Source: Epinephelus fuscoguttatus
Taxonomy: Eukaryota; Chordata; Actinopteri; Perciformes; Serranidae
Assembly (NCBI RefSeq): GCF_011397635.1
Contig: NC_064761.1
Coordinates: 29,553,643-29,617,642, forward strand
Direction of reading: 5' to 3'
DNA length: 64,000 bases
Shown here: in pieces, positions 41,301-51,200 of the stretch
Numbering within the stretch: the first letter of the stretch is position 1
Layout: each line of letters starts with the position of its first letter
The notes under the pieces: model-generated
The model's database searches: none
What the model was told of the DNA's origin: nothing
The model's input: only the letters and a program-made list of their open reading frames with translations
Made by a program: the position numbers and the translations under genes

Positions 41301-44300
41301 CTCAGCTTCCCCGGTTTCAGAGCTGTAAATGACACACAATGAGATACAACTTGAATGGCGCACTTAGTTGGAGAGCGAATAAAAAAGATTTTTAGCATCC
41401 TTTCATGGTTTTATACAACACAAGCTATAAAAAGGCACAGACTACAAGGACACGCTTGATGAATCACTGTAGATCACTTTTATGTTCGCAGCACCTGTGT
41501 CAACACCAACAGCTGCACCAATGTAACTACAGCAAACACTCTCAAACGGATAGGTGTGAGGGGCAGTCAGGTGTTGACCCAATCTGTTTCTTTGACTGAA
41601 ACAGGCTGAGATCATTATTGGCAACGCATATTTAATGTTGGTCTTGGCAAAGTGTCGCAGGGCATAATAAACTTGAAAAACTCCATGTACGCCCTTCCTT
41701 TTGATCAAAGTTGCCCAAAATCCACTTTAATAGACTTTTAAGGGAAATCAGAGCGCTGGACTTCACAGGAAATTAGGCAGAGCTGAAGTCCCATCCAAAG
41801 GAATCAAGCATATGGAAATCTATGGGCAGTTCATTTATATTGGCTGAAAATGAATGGAAGGAGCTGTTGAGAAAGTGACAGTCCGTTCCAAGATCGCCCA
41901 ATTTAAATGAGGCACATTCACACCCAGAGGGGGGAAATGCTGGAGTGATGGAACATCAGGCTCGATTCGCACCTTTCCTTTCCTCCCTCCATCCTTTCTT
42001 CTCATGTCCATCTCTCATCTTCGCTTTCACCTTTTCCAGCAAGCCCTTTATTATCCCAACTTCCCTTCTTCTCCTTTCTTATGCTTCCTATCTGTATTAT
42101 TCCCATCACACCTCCTTTTTCCTTTCCTCTTCTCGATCTACCCTGCTATCATCTCCTCTTAGACTAAAATTGTCTTTCCTTTTGTCCTGTCTGTTTCATC
42201 CTCACAGGTTTTTCTATGTTTGCTTCTCTCTTCTCCTCCCCTCTCCCTTTCATTTCTCTGTGCTTCTAAATGCTTTACATTTTGACAAAATCCCACATAA
42301 GTACAGACAGTCTGGTGCATCTGATATTTCAAGTCACATGCATGTAACACACACACACACAAACAGCACACACACACACACACACACAAAGTGAAATATT
42401 TATACAAAGATTTAAATACCTGACGTTGAGGCAGTGCCACACCCAAGTCTCTGGGAAAAATGTACGCCTGCGCTTCTCCGCTCTGCAACCAAAACACAAG
42501 CTGACATCAATAAAAGGTTTCAGCTGCTCACAATAAAACAACACCATAATTGGAAAATGTTTTATTCTGAATTCCACACTGACAATCTCTCAGTCACGTC
42601 ATGTTGTTTAATGTTCATCACCAGGATGAGAACTATTCGTGGCATTAAGGAATGCAGACATAAAATATGGACAAACCAACAAAACTAATTTCTTTTGTCA
42701 TGTTTTTCTCTTTCTTGTCTATTACTCATTTCGGAGACCTTATTCAACCCAGGCATAACAAATACTGAAATGCGTATTACGAGGATATAATTCCAGGGAG
42801 CATTAAGTCATTATTGTTTTCTCATGGCTTTGCTTTCAAATTTATTGTTTTCAGCAAAGTGGATGCCTAAGTAACTGTGTGTGGTCCAGTCAAAGATCAT
42901 GGGAGATTTTTATCAATAACTTGTTGTCTGCCATGCGGCATTAAGGAGAGTGGAAAAAGTACAGAGGTAATTCATAAAGTAATACATTCAAATACAGGGA
43001 CTCTTAATGGTTACAGAGACCATCCTTACTGGGAAAGCTACGAAAGGCTGTGGTTTTAACTTGTTTTACTGACTTTCAGATGAAATATAATGGACTTTCT
43101 AAGCTATATATCAGTTAAGAACATTTTTTTAAAGAGCCACACCACAGCTGGAATAGAACAGCACATTCCCAGAGTTCAGAGTGGCTAGATGATGTCCAGA
43201 GATGGCATCAGCAGCAGCTCCTTACCTGGTGGTGGGACGAGAGTGCATGGCAGCCACTAAGGTGGAGGTGTGCGGCTGGAAGGCGGGAACAGCCTCGTCT
43301 GTGTACATGCCTCCACTCTGCCGGTGGTTTAAACTCACCACATCTGTCATCACAACCAGCCCTGTTTCCTGTGTTAAACATACAGAGAAATAAAAACACA
43401 CACACGATGATGATTAATATTTTTTTATCCCTGTACTATTACTGTGGGCTCTTTAACTAAGTGTGTCTTCTCACTGAGAAAGCGAAGCGGGCGTCTTTGG
43501 TGATGTCCCAGTGCCATGGGAAGACAGAGGAGCGCCTGCGTCTCTTTGATGACAGCCCCGGCCACCAGAAGTGTCCGTCATCTTTAGGAATGCCGAATGC
43601 ATCCGAAACGTCAAAATCTGCCAGCTCTTTGAACACCTGCCCAGAGGAAACACATTCATTTACTTGTTTTAAGATAAACAGATTGAGCCACATTTTAAGA
43701 TGGACAAAATGGTATTGAAATATCAATGTAAATATAGAACTGACCTTGTCTGGACTGAGCTGGAAGTCAGGCTTTAGAAGATAAAGGCTCTTGTCCACAG
43801 TGGCCACACACACGCAGGAGCCTTTTTCTCCCCGGACGTGCAGGGTCACAGGGTCCCCTGGCATGGACTCATTAGTTGACAAAGAAACAGATACCTGCAA
43901 ACCAGCACATACAGTTTAACAGGTGAAATGCTGACCACAGCATGAGCATTTTTATGGGCGAACATGCATTAACACTAGGGCTGGCATGATATCAGATTTT
44001 ATCATGTAACATAATTATCATGACCAAAGAGTTCACAATAACAATATCATCGTGATATCCATGGAAAATTTAAATAAATAAATAACAATAATAACAATGG
44101 TGTGAGTGAAATTCATCTAACTTTGTTTATTCTGTGTTTTGTGTCTGTTTTTGGCAAATGAATTACACTCAAAATACGAGTGTAGTGGAGTTGGACAGAG
44201 ACTCTGTAACCACAATTGTACAAAAGTGTACAAAAGATCCATTACATATAAAGGATGATGAAAAGGCACCAGAGAACGTAAAGAAACAGGAATTATTTTA

Positions 44301-45202
44301 GAGTTGCTGACTTATTTACACAATATTATCACATCTGTATTATAACAATTATATCAATATCTTATTTTTTAAATATCATGGCTATATGGTATATTGCAAC
44401 ACCCCTAATTTATACAACAAGTTTAAATTTTGGTCCACAATGTTTTGCATTATACCTCAACCAATCGGCAGCCCAGTTGGCAGTAGGGATGCAACATGTG
44501 ATTATTTTAGTTATATATTAATCTACTGATAAATTTCAGATTCACCAATGAATTATTGAGTCTATAACACAGAAAATAGTGAAAAATTCCAGTTTGGAGC
44601 CAAATGTGACATTTTTTAATTGCTTGTATTTTTTGACTACCAGAACAAAACTTGTACAACACAAAGATAAAAACTAATCATCACATTTGAAAAGCTGCAA
44701 CCAGTGACTGACATTTTTCCTAATGAAAGACATGAAACTACAAATCAGTTATTAAAGTTGTTGTTGATTAATTTTCTGTTGATTCTCTGATTTGTCAACT
44801 GACTAAATGTTCCTGCAATAGTTGGCAGTGTTGTTATTCAGTAGCAATTTTTGTATCATGTACTGTAGAGGAATATCTATAGTGTTAAATAGTGAGATGT
44901 GGTGGGAAACACGAGGACAGAGAGTGGAAAACTACAGGCTTTGAAAGAGGGAGGGATGGTGAGAGTCGGCCATAAACTTTCACACATCAAAACTATTTTT
45001 TCAGCAGCGCGCAGTCACAAATTAGCCCCGTTAATCGGTTCCGCTGCCCTCCTTTCACCACTCCGTAACCTGTCATCCTCTGCTGTCACGACCCCACTCA
45101 TCTGCCTGCGGGCTGCATGGCCTCTGTCTCATCATGCCCTCACAGCTCCCCCCCCTCCTCCTCCTCCTCTGACACACACACACTCACACTCTCACACACA
45201 CT

Positions 45203-45264
<62 letters not shown>

Positions 45265-48200
45265 GTTGTAATGGCATACCAGGGAGCTGTAAATACTTCA
45301 GGGAGTTAACTCCACCTAATGCAGGCAGGAACTGGGGAGCTCTCCCAGGCCAACACAGCTGTTTGTTTACAGACATTACGCTGTGGACAGAGCTGGTGCA
45401 TGGATACTTGGACTCAGCTCCGAAATGTATACAGACTTTTACCAGGATTTATTAATTATTACATAATAAAGCTATGTTTATAATAACTAATTCATATCCA
45501 GCATCAATGTTTGGGCAAGAAACTTACCCTCAGTTATCACAAGTTTCATATCTTCATGTGTGTTATTGAAGGGTAATAAAGTTTATTAAGGATCAAATGC
45601 TTTTCTCTGGATAATTTTAAGTTTATAAAGAGAACTTTATCTACTATATTTTCATCATGTTGTTGTGAATAATCCTGTTATAAATGATATACCACTATAA
45701 AGCCCTTCTGTGGGTAGTAAACCAAAGGATAGACAAAAGCAGAGGCCTCACACTGTTTTTAAAATGTACATTGAAGCCTCATGTTTAAAGATAATGCAAA
45801 CCTGGTTCTCAAAGTCGGGCTGGATAGGAATTTGCAGACTGTCCGTGACTCCTTCGCCGTTTTCCCTCACGTAGTAGACCAGCAGACGGCTGAGTGGTGC
45901 CATGCTGTGGCTAACAGGGAAGCGTAGATATGACACGCAGCTGTCCATCTCGACCTGGGAGGACGAGGAGGAGGAGCCTGCGACACCTGGCAGAGTGATG
46001 GCAAAGGGGGTGACACAGTCTTCATAAAGACATAGTGGTACTCTGATGTTAAAGACATCTGTGATAAAGATGCTGCAACACTGTATATTATCCATTAAAA
46101 CAAACAGACAAGAGAATGACAGGGAGTAGGGATTTTTATAATCCAGGGGATACTCACCAGAGGCAGAAGGAGGCAGGTGGGTGGTGTGAATGTTCTTATC
46201 AAAGGTGACTGTTGCCCTTTTTCCTCGGTGCGAGGTTGTCAGGTTGGCTGGTTGTTGGCCTGATAGGATGATGTTTCCCCTGGATGCCACTTCGTAGTGT
46301 AGAGTGAAGTTACACGGACAGGTGGATTTCAGAGCAACCTCAGCTTCTTGGCCGACCTACGCGCACAGAAAGATGCAAGCACTATTACATTATTTTTTTT
46401 AAAAATGGTCCAAAATGAGGTTTGAATCATTTATGCTGAATATAACAGGTAATTTATACTGACAAGAAGGCAGCACTGACCTTGAGTGGGGCACTGGGGC
46501 TCTGAATCTGGATGTGACACCTGCTGGGAGAGTACCAACTACTTATCGACAGGTAGCTGGGCAGGTACTGGTCTCCTACTGTCTTGCCATCAATGGACGT
46601 CACCTTGGTCTATGCCAAACATAAAATAAAAAGCTTTCATAAGATCTGCTTAAAATGCCCTTTTCACTTCACCCTGTTTATATCACCTAACATTAGAAAC
46701 TACTGCTACAACAACTACTGACCTCTAGCCAGACATACTGGGCAGCAGTGGGGATGGAGGGGATCTCAAAGGTGGCCTGGCCGTCCTTGGAGATCAGCTC
46801 GCTGGTGTAGACATTGTCCTTGGGAGTCAGCTCTGCCTTGACACGCACCTTCACCCCATCAGCTGGGCTCCCATCCGGGTAAGTCACTTCAATCTACAGG
46901 GAAAGTGTTACACAGTAGGTATGAAAATATAGCAGACATGTTAAATACTAACCAGTAACAGCTACAGCTAATATCTATAGCTATCAACTGACAAATAATA
47001 CAGTGGTTGTGTGTCTACATTTTGTTTCCTTACCTTCCCTTTGTAAGGCAAGCCAGGCTTGAACTGTTTGCGTGTGTCCTTGGAGTACTTGATGTCGATG
47101 AGCTGTTTATGGACGGGTGTCGAATCGTCAAATGTAGTTTGCCTGCTCCCATCTATGCTGGTCACTGACGCCCAAATGCTCACAGTGCCCCTGAAGTGAT
47201 CGGCTACATCCAAGGGCATCATGTCTTTGACGCACAGGCTGAAGTTTGCAGAGCCTTTGATCTGAGGACAGGAAAGGAGTCATCTAGTGTTGTGAACGTG
47301 TGGAGCATCATTCTAGGGCCAGGGTTTGGATCACACATAATAATAATTATGTACAATGTATGCATGATAATAATAGTATTAACAGAATTTAGCCACAGCT
47401 AACAATTAAGACAACACAATCAACAATCTCATGTCAATACCAGCCTTGAATATGCTATTGAATTTATAAACTGAAGCATTAACACAAAATATCGGCTGAC
47501 CAGGGAGTAAATAAACTGACCTCCATGGTTTTAATCACAGGATGGCCCATCTCATGACGGTAGTAGCCCACTCCATTCACTGTCATGTTCACTGTCAACT
47601 TCCCTGTCACCGGTTTCCCAAAGGTATACCTGTACAACATTGACATGTCAGACCTCTACATCTACAAGGCACCCAAGGTCAGTGAATCAGGAAACAAAAT
47701 CACAAATGATGAATGTACAAAAACAAAGCTACATGTAATACCATTTTATAGGTGGTGAGCCAGACAAAAGTCCCCCTCACAAAAGATGAGTGGCACCTTT
47801 GTTTGATATATTCTATAGTGACGTACCTGGCCCTGACGGTAGCTTGCTCACATGAGCTCAGATCACGAATGTAGTGAGGTGGATCAATCACCAACTCAAA
47901 CTTGGGCATCACTGTGAGGGAGGTGACAGAATATTATTTTAGTTACATATTCTACTTCTCTGTGTATTTTTTTTTGTTGTATTATGTCTTGTTCTCTTTA
48001 TGAGTGGCTTGCTGCATAAAATAACATTACTCTACTACAGCTCCCATTGCAGTTGAGTGTCTTCTTGTCTTTAAAGATCAGAATCATGTGAAATTCATCT
48101 CTAAAACACTAAATAACGATTTTAAAGTTTAATTTGCTTCACAAAGACATGTGCAATATCAACATATCACAAGTATAAATAATACAAGAAAGAACTGCGG

Positions 48201-51200
48201 GGCAATTAACTCTACAGAGCACTCTTGATAAACAATGCTATCAGTCTCTTGTATGTGCTGGGTCTCACCATATTTCTGCACTTCAAACGATTTGTTATAG
48301 GTGTGGCCCTGCACCTCCACAAAGATAAACCACTCTCCAAACACGGGCTGGTCAGACAGAGGGAAACTCATGTTCACAACGCCTACAGGACAGAGAAATA
48401 TAGTTAACACCTTCATGCATGTATATACATACAATCATATACACTCCTGATATGACAACTACAGAGTAGATAGGATTATGACTAAAATTGCAGAAACTAA
48501 GTACAAATAACACCAAGCGAAACACTGAAATGAAATCTAAAGGCTGCACAATGACGGTGCAAATAAGCTGCAGAAGGTGTTGCTCACCACAGCAGACAGA
48601 TTTTAGGCTTTTCCACTGGACCATCCTGGATCCTCTTGGATCCTGAGAGATCAAATTAGAAGTTCAGAAACCAGTGTTAAGACTAAACAGTTCACATTTA
48701 AGTGCTGACCTCCTGCATGCTAGTCATTCATTACACAGTGGCATGTCATATATTATTGTTGAGTCAGGTCTAACAGCTCCTGAACTGAACTTGACCCAGA
48801 GACCTGCCTCTGACCACTGTCAACATACTCTTACAACTTTTCCTCAGGTGATACATGAGCTGCAGGTGAGAGAGTAGTAAAAAAAAAAAAAACATCTATG
48901 TGCTTGTCACTAGCTGTAAGTCATGCACAGGCTTCCCGAAGCTTCTTATGAAGTAGCAGCTTGTTATTTGCCCTACAAACATCTTGAGATCTGAGAAGAG
49001 AGACAATAAATGAGCAAGGGAAGTAAGAACGAGTGGGGGAGACACACACAGTGTGTGTGGGGTTGTGGAAGGACTGATAAAGACAAAACCAACAGACGAG
49101 AAGAGAAGAGGTTCCTTTCATGTTGTTTATCCTTGTACTGTTCCAAAGAGCACCCTGTTATCTAGGTGAGCTGCCCTGACTTCTGCTCTGTAATCTCCGA
49201 CCGAGCTGGGAACTAAAATTGCCACTGTCCCCTGGGTGGTCCCGCCAGCCTCCACTCACCAAAACATACGCCTCAATCTGGAACAAAAAAAAAAATGGAA
49301 AGAAAAAAAGAGAAAGACAAGAAGAAGACGTTATGAATTAGACACAAACTGTAAATCCTAGAGAGGATCCTAAGCCTCTTCCCAATGCTTCTCCCCGCTC
49401 ATTTCTTATCCAACAATCATCCATCTGTGAAAGTGAGCATTGCCCTGTACCAGCGGCAGACCTTTATAGCTGCAAACATCAATAAACCGTCTGTCTGCAC
49501 AGTTGCACAGTATATTTGGAGCCATTGCTAACATTCCAAGAGAAATGACTCTAGCTTGGCTCCTGTAAATAGGTAACTGTACATTTCTCTGCACTCACAG
49601 AAGACCAGGTTTCTCCTCTTAATTGCAGTAATTACACATGGAAAAGTGCTAAATATTATGTCATTCTACTGCTGATGTGATAAGGATAACATGAAAACAG
49701 GATTTGTATGTTTTTTTTTGCAACACAGATTTGACCACAACTTCTATTCATTCTGACTGAAGACTGTTACTCAATTCTTCATGGTTTGTTTGCCTGGTTA
49801 CCGTGAGTGGTGCGCAATGTTTTCAATGTTTTTTGCTGCATGTCTTTATTGGCTTTAAGATGACATAAACTTTGAATTACCTTGTCATTTACTGGCCTCA
49901 GGTCTGGTGTGACTGTGTAGACATTGATGAACACTAAAGACAGAGAAGGAAACACAGTATTGAGAAGAAAAGGCAGGTCTGCACCTTCAAGCATATGAAC
50001 ATTAACTAGTATTCCTGTTAGGACCAATGAATCTGTGGCCCACCAAATTCTAAAATATTGCTGCCTGACCAAATTGATTAAATAACTGAATTATTTTGTT
50101 GGATAAAAATGATAGATCCCAAACAGAAAACAGCACAACACCTATAAGGGTCCATCGTTGTGATGATTTTCAATCAACCAAGTTTTATTCTATGACAAAA
50201 CCCTAAAAAATGAGCCTCAATTCTCTGCATAACTGATTAACTACCAGGTGCACTATGAGGGAACCTTTATGTTTGGGTTTGTAGACAGGCTTGTCAGTCT
50301 GGATGAAGACAGCTGTGCCCTTGCTCTCCACTGTGACGGTGGTGAAGTTGTGGAAGATGTAGCCTCCCTCTGTGAGGTGACGGTTCCCCCACACCTTTAG
50401 ATGGGCCTGGCCTCTTAATCCAGTGGGAATCTAGTGGCATATACACACACAAAAACACACAAACACAAACAAAGAGGATCAGGGCTGGATTTATCACAAG
50501 TAAATTAGGTTATTAGGGGGAGGATTGATGTGTTTACTATTGGCTGCTGTACACAATTCACCTTGATTCAACTTTTTAAATATATTTTTATGGAGCAAAA
50601 GCTACAGCACAACAAAAGAACTACATCTAAACACCAGAGGAAGATGCCAAGCTATAACACAGCACACTACACATGACTGTATTTCACGAGAATGAGGGTG
50701 GAGGTTACAGGGAGGGGAGAGAGCGAGAGAGACAGAAGGGAAGAATCGAGTTGTGTATACTAGATTGATCTATTCCAGCCTTCGGGGGCGGCGGACCATA
50801 CATGCACGTCAACAGCTGTTGCATATTATATTGAGGCTGTTACCTTATTCCCAATGAATGAGCAGAGACAGATGTTGCATTACAAATAATGTTAGTGTTG
50901 ATTTGCATGTTGCCTGAGGAATGTGCACACAACGGACAAGGGGCTCTCACTACTGTGCAGCTGTCACCGCTAAACAGTGCCGTGCATTTTAAACATCTCT
51001 GGAAAGCAGCATGCATGTTACTGTAGGACTCTGCTGAGGAAACAAATGAGAGCTACAGAACACAGTTAGACTCACCTTTAGTTTGATGGTGCCTTTATCT
51101 GAAATAGAAACGGAGCATTTTCATATACTTACATCTCATCTCTGAAATCTGTATAACATCTGTATAACACAATAATATCCAGCAGTTTTGAGAGCTACTA

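Noticed and set aside
41945-42394. 149-codon plus-strand frame
   Set aside because: Low-complexity Ser/Leu/Phe product of a pyrimidine tract and a CA repeat.
44899-45455. Plus- and minus-strand frames rich in His/Thr or Cys/Val
   Set aside because: They are translations of the CA/GT microsatellite.
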